Source: Climacteris rufus
Taxonomy: Eukaryota; Chordata; Aves; Passeriformes; Climacteridae
Length of the DNA stretch: 64,000 nucleotides
Assembly: GCA_013398175.1 (NCBI GenBank)
Contig: VZRZ01004237.1
Location: forward strand, 88,146-152,145
Direction of reading: 5' to 3'
The position numbers were made by a program, and so were the translations under genes. How positions within the stretch are numbered: the first letter of the stretch is position 1; the number at the start of each line of letters is the position of its first letter. The notes under the pieces were generated by a model that had not been told where the DNA came from, ran no database searches, and saw only the letters and a list, made by a program, of their open reading frames with translations. Below are positions 37,621 through 49,100 of the stretch, piece by piece.

Positions 37621-38153
37621 ATGCCAGAACAAGGCCCCAGAATGAACGGTTTCTCTCTGGGCGAGCTGTGCTGGCTGTTCTGCTGCCCGCCCTGCCCCAG
37701 CCGCATCGCTGCCAAGCTGGCCTTCCTGCCCCCGGAGCCCACCTACACCGTGCTGCAGCCCGAGCAGCAGCAGGAGCCCGGGGCGGCGGCCGCGGCGGGC
37801 ACCCCCACGGGATCGGGCACCTGCAGCCTGCACCTGAGCGAGCGGGCCGACTGGCAGTATTCCCAGCGGGAACTGGATGCCGTGGAAGTGTTCTTCTCCC
37901 GCACGGCCCGAGATAACAGGCTGGGCTGCATGTTCGTACGCTGTGCCCCCACCGGCCGGTACACGCTGCTCTTCTCGCACGGTAATGCTGTGGACCTGGG
38001 CCAGATGTGCAGCTTCTACATCGGCCTTGGCTCCCGCATCAACTGCAACGTCTTCTCCTACGACTATTCCGGCTACGGGGTGAGCACTGGCAAGCCCTCG
38101 GAGAAAAACCTGTATGCAGACATTGATGCAGCCTGGCAGGCCCTCAGGACAAG
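37621..38153 (+). CDS. ABHD17C: ABHD17C coding exon 1 (alpha/beta-hydrolase depalmitoylase)
   Basis: ABHD17 proteins are serine hydrolases that remove palmitate from membrane proteins such as N-Ras and PSD-95. This exon encodes residues 1-177 plus two bases of codon 178. It shows the N-terminal Cys cluster (C17, C21, C22, C25 in ELCWLFCCPPCPS), which anchors the family to membranes by its own palmitoylation. A low-complexity Gln/Ala/Gly/Thr linker follows at about 46-67, then LHLSERADWQYSQRELDAVE, the beta-strand/oxyanion-hole region LLFSHGNAVDLGQM (about 116-129) and SYDYSGYGVSTGKPS. The paralogue is ABHD17C, because the protein starts MPEQGPRMNGFSLGELCW like mammalian ABHD17C. The linker is about 19 residues shorter than human as I recall it. 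The start at 37621 is the first in-frame ATG after TGA at 37444. The donor AG|GTAAAT is canonical. Confidence 0.97.
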
Positions 38154-39990
38154 GTAAATGGATGTTGGGGACAAGGTATTTCTGTATCTCCTTTTAATCC
38201 TAATAAGCCTGGTGTCTGCACGATTGACCTGCTGAGAGGTGGGGAAGGGTTTGTGGACAGCTTGAGTTACTTTGGTGGCCTCACCAGATGGTCCATGAAC
38301 AACTACAATGTGATTTACTGGATGGCTTCATTTCTTAAAATGATGGACAAACATTCATCCTTGAGCTTTTTCTAGATTTAAAGGATTATTCAGCTGTAAT
38401 TTAGGTTAGTCATTGCTTCACCATTGAAAATCTCCATCTTGAGTAAGACATGTTGCGCTGGTTGCAGTTTGAGCTTGCAGGCTGCAAAAGACATGTTGTT
38501 AGAGACTTACCTGCCACTGTCTGTGCTTAGAGGTAACCCAGGTGAGCCAAAGCTCTGAGTGTCTTTGGCAATATCCTTGGCTGGGGCTTACCAGGAAACT
38601 GCTGGTGTTCTGTGACATGTTTGGAGTTTCATGCAAGCTCGTGTGTCAGAGACATCTTTCTCTTTTGGCATCCAAACAACTGTTATCCAATGGGTAGGGT
38701 AACGGGCTAGAAGGAAAAAGTGTTGACATTTGGAAGTAGAGTTGGGGATTCTGCCAGGTGATGCCAAAGTATGTGGCATCCAAAGGGATGGAGCAACAAT
38801 GAGAAGGCTCTGGCAAGGCAGCATGGTGAGTGGAAATAAGGAGCCCTTGGCCTCTAGAAAATCCTGAGCAGAGCTGCTGGTTCTGACTCCTTGCTACAAC
38901 TGATGGCCATCCCTGGGCCTCTTGCTTCTCTCCACAGAAACCATGAGCTCCTTTGCTGTTGCATAAGTGGTTCTTAAAGTATGACCTCACAGAACATGTC
39001 CTGAAAGAGAGAGCTTTAAAAAGCTTAAATTGTTGTAGTAGGCCAAGAGAAAAGAGCGATGAACGTTTTCAGTTCTTGGCTCTGGCCTTGTGCAGACGAA
39101 CTTGGCTTGCGTGAAATGCGTATTTAATGTCTATCTTGGGGATACGTGCCAGCTTCAGAAATAGTGACAGGAGTTGTTACTAATTTAGATAATTGGCTTT
39201 GCAAGAATCTGGGGATTGGTTAGTCATGGAGTCCAAATGCCTTTTGACAGTGCTGTCTGCCCAAGTCAAGAGAAGAGCAGGGGGGAGAAAGGTGTAGGGA
39301 GAAGTTACCATTTCTTAGTGTGTGTTCTAGCTGTTTGGTGAGCAAACCAGATTCTGGGCTTATTTTCCAGGACTGAATTTTTTTTCCTTGAATATAAATA
39401 ATATAGTTTTATGTAAAGAAGTAATTTTGATATGCTATATGCAGACTAAATTATTAAGTGCCACTACAACACATATGGATTATGTAAATAAGATTTAAGG
39501 GAGGAAAAGTGCTGTGTCTAAGCCAAGTCTAGTTAGTTCATCCTTCAGTTGCTGTCTTTTCTCTCTTTTTCACTTGGAGTTGAAGATATTTTTAATTTAA
39601 ACCTATAGAGCTCTGAAAATGGGCTTTCACATCTCCCTGGAAGCACATTTAGTACATGGTTAAGTTCTATGTAGATCCAGAAACGAGGGGTTCCTTCACA
39701 TGAACTTTCTGAGAGGCCTGACCCAGTAGGTGATGCCAGCACATGCCCAACTTGCCTGAGAGGATTTGGCTTCTTCTGTTAAAGTATGACTGGATAGGTT
39801 TATAGTTTTCTGTTAGTGTTCCTTCTCTGCTTTGTACAAGATCTGGGCTTTGCTTTCCTCCTTAAATTGAGGGAGTGAAGTTTACCAGCTCTTACTTTGC
39901 CATGTTTGTTAATGCCACGTTTTAGTCCTACCTTGAGAGTACAGTTAGAGTAGTTGTGTTGCCATAGGTTGGATGCTTGGGAGCCAAAAA
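38154..39990 (+). other. ABHD17C: ABHD17C intron 1, first part
   Basis: The intron begins GTAAATGG. It holds no recognisable exon, RNA gene or repeat before the CR1 fragment at 39991. The GC content of the promoter falls off quickly after about 38160. Confidence 0.85.
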
Positions 39991-40159
39991 GCCATTGGAA
40001 TTGGCTGTCCAAAGAAGTGCTGACATCACCACCCTTGGAAGCATTAGCAAGGCTTGGGAGTGTGGTTTAGTGGTGAACACAGTGGTGCTGGGTTAATGGT
40101 TAGATTTGATGGTCTTAGAGGTCTTTTCCAACTTTAACAATTCTGTGATTCTATGATTA
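39991..40159 (+). mobile_element. CR1 LINE 3' end with tail
   Basis: The sequence GCCATTGGAATTGGCTGTCC, then ATCACCACCCTTGGAAGC, GTGGTTTAGTGGTGAACAC, GGTGCTGGGTTAATGGTTAG, GATGGTCTTAGAGGTCTTTT and CCAACTTTAACAATTCTGTG ending ATTCTATGATT follows the terminal part of avian CR1, including its short TTCTATGA-type tail, in sense orientation. It is diverged and non-coding. The 5' limit is approximate. Confidence 0.93.
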
Positions 40160-43100
40160 CAGTATTTTGGGTGCCCAGTAAAGAAGTTGGTTCTGTAAAA
40201 TGCAAGCGTCGATAGAAAGATGATTGATTCTATTAACAGATGACTGTCTTCGTAATATGTATGAGCTGAAGCCTTAGTCTTTCTGCTCGTGAATTCTCCA
40301 AGTAATAGTGTGAAACTTTACAAGACTGATCACTTCTTAGTCCTTTTAATAAATCCATGTGGCTCACAGTTAAGTGAAATATTCTGCAGTAAAAATACAA
40401 GTGCCTCTTGAGGTAAAATGTCATGTTGTAGCATTCCTGCTGCAGCAGTTCCTTGGTAGCTCCAGGAGATTGTGTATGCTTTCGTTCTTAATGCAAATTC
40501 CTGGCGTTTGGCCTCTAGTCATATGGTAGTGAACTGCAATGCAAAGTTAAAAGTAAAGTCTTAAAATAGAGCTTCACTGTGCCATCAAAAGCATTTAGTC
40601 ATCTGTGCTAAGTTCCGTGGGAAGCTGTTGCTCTTCTGAATCCACCAGACGTTCCACCTGGCAGCAGAAAGGAATCATTAAAATGTTGGGAGTCTGAGAC
40701 TCTCTTCTTTTTTCTTTTTTTCTTTATGAATTTTGTCTCTGAAGTACCACAGGTAGAATCATTAATTTATTTACCAGTGTGTTTTGAAAGTTGCCTTGAA
40801 TAGGGTGGGAATTAACCCTGTACTTGGAGAAAGCTGTCACATTTTGGAAAGGATGGTGAGCTGACAGGGGTTGCCATCATGGCTGCAAATTTTGACTGTG
40901 TTTTTTCAAGGTCCTCAAACAAGGATCATGCTATCACATACATATTTAGGAATCAAACCTTACATAACAAGTGGTTACAAAACTACCTTGTAAACAGTGG
41001 ATGAAAAAATAAAATCATCCAATTATTTTGTTCAATTATCAGCCTGTCTTTGCAAAATCAATCTCACCTATTCTCTGTTCTTTTAGTCTTTGTAAAGGAA
41101 ACTTATTTTCCTTACCTTAAAGGAATTTAGTATTTCTCCTGATGAATAAACTATGCTCTTAAATGGTAATTTTGCTGATTAATGGTTTTGAATACTGTCT
41201 TTTCAGCCCAGTAAAGATGTTGACATACAATTTTACTCCCTTAAAACTAATTTTTATAGATTTTTCTTCAGAAGTTGAGATTGTAACGTTGGTTGCTCTC
41301 ATTCTAATATCAAAGATTGATCAGTAATTAATTTGGACTTTTATATATGTTTATTTCCACTTGATTAACAAATTTCCGTCTGGTATCTCAATGTTCCTCA
41401 AAAAGAATTTTCTGTCTTCTTGCTACAGGTCGTATTTTTTGAAGTGTTTTATTTTAGGCAGGTTGGTCTGGTGTTGTTCTGTTTGTTTCAAAGTCAGGAC
41501 CAGGTTGAAGAGAAGGTGTATCAGACTCTTCTCTCATTGTCCATGTGGTTTTAAGTTGCTGCTTTTTGTTCAGATGTGTTTCTTACCCTTATATCTGATT
41601 GTCTTAATGCAACATCTGTGCAAAATGACTTGATTGTCCTCCTCTTTCCCCCCTTTCCTGAATTCCACATGGGAAGGTTGAACTTTTTAACACTTTTACA
41701 TTAAAACAATGTACAGTACTTAAAAACAGGATACACATGTAGGGCTTAAGGACAAAACCATGACTGCATTGTCAGTCTCATGCTATTTATATTTAAATCA
41801 ATTCGTGTGTTCCCTAAAAAGTTGGAGAAGGTTGGTGAAATGTTTTAAAATCTCAGTCAACAGAAAGAAGGCACTGCTGCCCCACTCCCTCTGCTTCTGT
41901 AAAAAAAATATCAGAGGAACCTGTTAGGCCATCTTTTGGATCCTGAAAGGAGATGAAGAAAATGTAATTAATTGATTAATAGCTTAGAAGAGCTGTTCTT
42001 TTTACATTTAACAAAATACAGCTTAATTTGTTTTTCATGGTGCATGATATAAACTAATATTTCTTTAGCTTTTAATAAATGATAAATGTAATGTTTAAAT
42101 CCCTAATTCTCAAAAAAGGTGCATTTGATTTCTTTCAGTCCATAGGAAAGCATTGGTTCACTTTTAGTTTTCTTTATGCTTCTTGGTCAACATGGTGTGA
42201 TGAAAGGAACTGAATTGTGAAATGGTGTAGTAAAATTTAAGGGCTTTTGATCACTAGGTAGCAGACAGAAGGTTTAAATATTTTTTTAAACTATTTTGCC
42301 GCATTTGATGTTAAAAAAATGCACACCATACCTTTTATTATGCAGAGATTTTATTTTTTGTGGTGCTGATTGTCAGGAGATTATTGCTTGTTTCCTTTGT
42401 GGGAGTTGGTGGAGAAGTCCTAGATTGAGTAAAATCAGGAAACACACCTAATTGGATTAGACCAGAGTGATAACTAATCTTCTGAGGTTGTGTCAGTTTA
42501 GTTTGTCTCCATGCTGATGGGATGAAGTGGTTGCAGCTTTCCAGGTGAATAACAGCTTCAGAGTTTTTTTACCTTGCCTAATCAAAATAGTTAATTACTA
42601 CTTTAATTTTCTTTGCAACAGAATCTTCTTTCACTAGCACTGTATTTCAGTGCATGATCTAACCTAAGTTTTTTTGATTAAATACTTAAAGGTTTTGATA
42701 AAAGTTACCAACTAAATTCCTGACATGATCAAAGGCAGAGTCACAATTAATAGTCCTGGAGTAATAGGGTTCCCCTTGTTCATGGAGCATCACTGGTAGA
42801 TTTTCAGTCATTGACTTTAATAGGTTATTTGCTACTACCAGCTATTCAATAATGTTGTTACAATGTCTGCAAAGGCTTGTTTAAAGGTACTGTCCCTTAA
42901 AACTTAAATTATTGTACCTGCTGTGGTCAATACTTCAAGAAAAACTGCATATGACTTAGAGCAAAAATAGAAGCATCCAGAATCCTCTCCTGTTGTTGTC
43001 TATGCAATGAGCAGAGATTAATTCAGATGATGAGCGTCCCAGGGACAAATACCAACAACTGTTCAAAACAGGTGCTCTGATGTTCAAAGTTATTCAAAAT

Positions 43101-46100
43101 GTTTACTGAGCTTTGGTGTTGTATTACGTCTTTTAGTCACTGAAGTAAAAGTAGTTTTGTTAAATATTTCCCTGTTTCTGTCAGGACTGCAAGATCAAAG
43201 CTTTTTTTAAAATGAAGGGAAAAAAAAGAAAATTTTCACTGTCAAGAATATTTTGCAACTGGTGTTACTTGGGAAGAAAAATAAGCTGCCAAAGAGCCTT
43301 TGGCTAGCAGTACGTGCTCCCCTGAGTGTAGATAGTCCTGAAATTCCACTGCCTGAACTGGAGATGTTGGTTTACCCCGATGTTCAAGGGTTGTAGCACC
43401 TGCTTCTCAACACCATCTGAGCATTGAACATAAAGGTTTCTAGAGGAACATGTTCAATCCTCCCTGCTGAAGTAGCTGAGGGTTTCCATCTGCCTTTTAG
43501 CACTAAATTGCATGAAGTTCATGAGAAAGGCAAGCTTTTTGTCTTTTCTCACTAGATAGAGAGGTGTCACCTTTTCAGACTGAGCTGATGGTTGCTCTGC
43601 CATGGCTGTTTGACCTGTGCATGTTCCTGGCAGCTCTTAAATTTGTTCAGTTTGTTCTTGACAGTGGAGTGTGAGCTGGACTGTGTAAACCTCAATGGCT
43701 TTGCTCTGAAGCCAGGGTCAGTCTCCTGTCCATCACAACCTCAAAACCAAAAAATCCTTCCAAAAGTCAACCTTTTATGTTGCTACTTTGGAGTGTTTCA
43801 AGGTGCTGGACTAAGTTTACATTGGTTGATCACTTGTGAACAAAAGTAAAAAGAAAAAAAAATTAGGAGTGCTATCCAGAACTGTAGATAACTGTGGGAA
43901 TTAATAGAGAGGTGGAAACCATGTCAAGGTATGAAAGTGGGTTATTTGCCAGCAACTGGCTCTGTGGGGAAAACTGACACTTAGTCAGCAAATGGATATT
44001 TCTATTTCCATATTGAATGAAGAAAACAGGTTCTTTTCATCTTTGTGGAGTTTTTTGATCCTGTGATGTTTCCTCACGTGGAGATAGACTAGTACAAAGG
44101 CAGTGCCAGGCATTAGCTGTTTAAACCCTAACTGCTGGAACAGAGGTCTGAATTTCCTATTTCCTTGTAATGTGATTTGCATGATTGAGAGGCCAGTGTG
44201 ATGACAGTAACTTTTAAACCCTGCCCAAAACCACTTGTAAGTTCCACAGTTGTTTTCTCTGTTGACTTTAAGGCCAACAGTCTCCAAATTATGCAGGACT
44301 AGTAAAGAAAATGAACAAATAACATAGCCTTTTTTTCCTGAAACTGATAATAAATTTAATTAATTACTAACAATCCTTTCTGCCCTCCCTCATAAATATA
44401 AATCAGTTATGAAGCTGCATTGGAAGCAGTTGAAATGAGTGATAAAATAAGGTGCTAATGTGTCGTACCCAACATGTTTATGCACATACAGGCTTGCTTT
44501 TGCCAACTAGTCCCTAAGAAGATGAGAAATCTTTCCCTGTGGACTAGGGCATAGCTTCAGTTGCCACTGAACTTGAAAGAAGTTGAAGGCACTTACCTGT
44601 ATACAAGATGAGGGGTTCCTTGTGTTTTCTTGAATGTAGGAAAAAATCTTTTTACGACTTTTGAATGCTGGTGGCTCTTATGTGTTGGAAATTAAGCGAT
44701 TAAGAATTGATTTTTGTCTTTACCCTTAAAGCTTGGGTTTGTGTGGGCTAAAATACAAACCCAAACCAATCCATAGGCAAACCTCCTGTATCTCACGTGT
44801 CAGTTGGTGGTGGATAATTGAGGTTGCTGCAGACAAGTACTGGTGAGTTGAACAAGCAGTTGCAGTGACCCATTCACTACTGCTTCATCTTGACTGCCCT
44901 GCTTTCCAGTTTTTAGATGAATTGCATGGTCTTGCATGCTCAGCCTGACATCTGATGATCAAGCTCTATTTCATTCCTGACTCAAACTGAGTGTTTTGTT
45001 GGCAGTGGGTGTTCTTCTGTGTCAGGTCCTGGGAGCAATGGGAAATGTGGGATTGTAAACCCAGGAAACGCTGTATGAACACAGAGGAATAAAGATGCTT
45101 TTACCAGAAGGCTAAGAATGTAGAATGGGATGGATGAATAGTGCATAGTGTCAGCTTAAGGGCTGAGGAGCATCTTTGCATTCTTTATTCCAAAGGCTAA
45201 TTTGAGAAAAATGGGTTATTGTTGTGTGCACATTGAGCTCTGCTGCCCACAAACAGTCACGGAAAGGTGCAAGCATAGGCCAGTTGTATAATGACAGTGT
45301 TATACTGGCCTTATCTGTGTCCATATCTTTATATTTTTAAACGAGTATGTTAGCTTTACAGAACAAAGGTTCTCCTGTTGGAATGAAACATTGTGGTTGG
45401 ATTTGCTGATTATGAGACCACGTCATACAAAGGCACAAAACTGGGCTGAACAGCAGAATCTGGCTCAATGCCCACCCACCTTCCCACCCTTGGTTTCATG
45501 TCTCTTAATAAGCACATGCATGTCTTTGGGAAAATCCCCACAATCATTAAATAAATCTGTAACTTCTCAACTTTCAAAAAGGGCAATTCCATGTGGGTTA
45601 ACAAATGAAGAATGATGTTGATGTGAAAGATGAGGTTTTAAGTTAGTACACTTGCCTCAAAGTCTAGAGGGGAAAATGTAAATTAGAGGTAATCGCAAAA
45701 TATTGCCTCTGGTTTTTATTTTGTATTGCAAATTTGCTAGAAAAACCTCATGTATGCTTTCCTGACAGGAGTATTATTTACTGGTACAGCCTCTTGAAGT
45801 TATTTCTGGTGCACCTTTCAAGATGAAAATACTGTTTTCAGCTGTTGGTTTGGAATTGATTGTTGGATTAGACAGTTTAGACTATGCTTTTGGAAGGATC
45901 AGTGTTACTGTGCCTTATTAAAAGATCCTGCTTACATACAGAAATGTTACTTTAAGAACTTTGACTCATGGAAGCCTTATTTCTCAGCCAGGGCATGCTG
46001 CTAAATGAGCTGCATAGCTCAGTGTCTGGCAAATAACCCTTCTCAAGGCATGCAGTGCCAGCTAGTAGCTCAAAGATACTCTTTTGTATTATTATTTTTG

Positions 46101-49100
46101 TACAGGACACTGTCTTCTTAAGATCCCAGTATGCTAGACCAGTTAATTTTAACCTTGTGTCATGGCATGGACATTTCTGTCTGTGTGCAGCTTATGAACA
46201 TCTGTGGAGTAATGGATAACAGGAGCCAAAAAGTCTGAAAGTTCTGAGACCAACACGTTTCTCAGGAAAGCACCCTTTCAGTAGCATAACTTGAAATATT
46301 TTTCCTTAGATAATGGAAGGGGTTTTTGCTCAGATTATAGAACCTTTCTGAATATTCCTTCTCTCTATTAACTTCTAATTAGGTTTGCTTTGAATGTCCT
46401 TATAGAACTGGAAAAATGGTGTTCACCACCAGCAAAGAAGCAAAACCGGCTGTTTTTCCAATGTACAGATAAAATGAGATAAGGTTCAGATTATTTTAGC
46501 ATTATTCCATGAAGCTTAATGGTTCTTTAGGGTAAATCAAGCAGGACACTTTGTCTTAACTATGACACCATAAAATAAATTGCAAGGCTTAATAATATGC
46601 AAGATAAAAGATAAGCCAACAGTTATGTGGGAGTGAACTTCTGTCAAGCTCTTTGCAACCAGGAAGGTGTATGGAGCCATCTACATGTTAAAGGAAATTT
46701 TGAGAAGTTAACTTGGTGCCTAAGCATTGGACCAGTTTGTTTGTGCAGAACTTAATCATTGTTCCAATTCTGTTTCATCATTCTCAACATCTGATGAATT
46801 TATTTAAGTGGGATGTTGACTGTACCTGGGGAAAGTGGCATCTTTCAAGAAAATTGTCTTGGTTTTGAAACCTGTTCTCCAGGGCAGATTTACAAAAGTC
46901 TTCTCCACAGTGCTGTTTGTTGTTTAGAACTTCATTTCTCACAAAAGCGTGCATATATTTTAGTGTTGTTTTGGGTTATTTTTAAAGAAGCAGCTGATTT
47001 TGTATAATATTTATTTTGGACGTGTTCCCTGAACAATTCTTACCTTGAGGCAGCTACTCAAGAGCCAGTCTCCTCCTTCCCCTAAGACTGAAATTAACCT
47101 CGAATTGCATATGAAGTTGCATTACGTATTTTCTTCATAGTGTTTTTTGTTAATTGTTCTGTACTGCAAAAAGCTTGCCTTTTTCTGGTAAAGCATGGGG
47201 TTTCATGTGTTTTAATGTTACAGAAAAAGTCACCGTTTCAGGCTGGGTATGAGCATCTCACCAAGTTTAACAAACTGCACAAGCACCAGAGTTGTGGGAA
47301 GAGGTGGGGTAATGTTTCAGCTGCAGTTTTGCTATTTTTACTCAGAGGGGTTCATGAACATGTAACCTTTGCCTCACACTGGTTAATAAATACACTGGGA
47401 GTTACCGTGAGTTGCAGGCAGCACTTTCTGATGCAAGAAGCCAGCACCCTTTCAGGAGTCAGTACAGTAGTTTGAGATATTACGTGGAGTTTTAACCTTA
47501 AGCTTGTCCAGTGTGCCTAAAAGGTTTTGACTTGCTGTATCTCTGCCAACTGTGTCTCTGATAGCAAAACCCTCTGCCCTCTCCCCTGAACTCTTGCTAA
47601 TTATTCATGTAATGTGATGTTCACTTCTGAAGCCTGCTGTGCATAAGCCCAGTACAATTAGTTCTTGATCCTCTCTTTGAAATTTGTACTAAAAATCAAT
47701 CTGATAATGCGGAAATGACCATCTGTAAAGGGATACGGGAACAAAGTTGGCTTTTAGAAAAAGAAATTATTCTGATTTGTATTTACATTAATAAAGAATG
47801 AAGATGACAGAACGTATTTGAATATAATTTGGATGTGAATTTTTGATAGCACTTGAAAGATAAGATCATCATAAATCCTCAATGTTCCTACAGTTTTGTA
47901 GAGAGCGATCGGGCTGTAAAGTCTCCTTGATTTATTGAGTTCTTTTTCTATCCTGATTAAGGAAGCTGGTGCCAAAACCCCACCCTTCCAAACTGGATGT
48001 CCTTCTGTCAAAGCTCATCCAAGATCTGTAGATCATTTTGTGTAGAGCACTGAGCAGACACTATTGACACAAATAAGATCTGACACCTTCCAATTATTTC
48101 AGGAAATACTCCTTCCTTCCAAAAATCCACTTGAATATTCATAATAAAGAACATAAAACCTAATGATCTTAGGGGTTTCTTACCTGGATGTAGTTCTAAA
48201 TTTGTTGCCTTTCAGCAGCAGGAGGACTTGTACTAAAGATTATTGTTCTCTTTGGTCGACTCTCACAGCAATTTTCTGTTTTTCTTTTTTTATGATGTTA
48301 ATTTGCGTGTTAATTTGAAATAAAGATTATCAGTGTTAGCTTCAACTTAGCTCATTTAATTACTGAAATTTTGAGGAGGAGAGGATGATTTAGCAGGCAT
48401 CCTTTGTTGCCTGTTACTCTGCTTTTCATCCTTCCACTACTCACAGTGTTTCTGGGCCATAGTCTAATATGAACTTTGCTCTTTTCTGCTCTTCACTGTA
48501 GAACTGACCAGACTTCCTCCTTAATTTTTTTTTTTTTTAATTCTCATTAAATATTTCTATTTTGCTTCTGTCTTGGAAGCAAAATATGGTATTACAAGAA
48601 AGGGATGCACTGTATTCATTTGTAAAATGTAACTGTGTGCAGAGCTAAATAGGAAAACTGTGTATTGGGGGAGGAAACTGTAGTAGTTTATAAGTATCTG
48701 TGTTGTGAAATGGTGAACTGCAGAAAACCTATGTGGCCAAATGCCAACTGGGGTAGTAATGTAGACATTAATACACTTATTTTCCAAGCACTGTGCTGTT
48801 ATCTGTTATTTCAAAAATAGAAACTGCAGCAGTACAAGACTTCTTTATGCTGTGCTGGTTTATTGGGAGGCAGTTAAGTGCTGGTGTGGCGTGGACTGGA
48901 ATTGCTAACATTTTTTCCTGCATAACCAGTTGTTCTGTGGTGATACTGCAGTCAAGTAGGGAGCCTGTGTGCTTTACAAGGACTGCATCAGAGAGAGAGG
49001 CAAATAGGGTGGTGAATAACATCAGGAAGCTGCTTTTCTTTCCATTTTTATTGTGTTGTGTTTCTAAGATGCAGCTGCAGGTCAGTTTCTGCCTTTAGCA

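Larger units (their letters stand above)
36420..38160 (+). promoter_or_regulatory. ABHD17C: ABHD17C CpG-island promoter region (contains a gap)
   Basis: Base composition rises sharply after about 36420 and stays GC- and CpG-rich through exon 1, apart from the unresolved 612 N at 36705-37316. An E2F-type site (TTTCGCGC on the minus strand) lies at 36668-36675, within GGGCGCGAAA at 36666-36675. No TATA box is evident next to the coding start, which fits a dispersed CpG-island promoter. The transcription start is either in the gap or in 37317-37620. The visible 5' leader from 37317 contains no upstream ATG. Confidence 0.7.

Noticed and set aside
37318..37980. 220-codon open frame antisense to ABHD17C exon 1
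   Set aside because: It opens with GTG, not ATG, and its openness follows from the GC-rich sense exon. It is a shadow of the real coding strand, with no recognisable domain.
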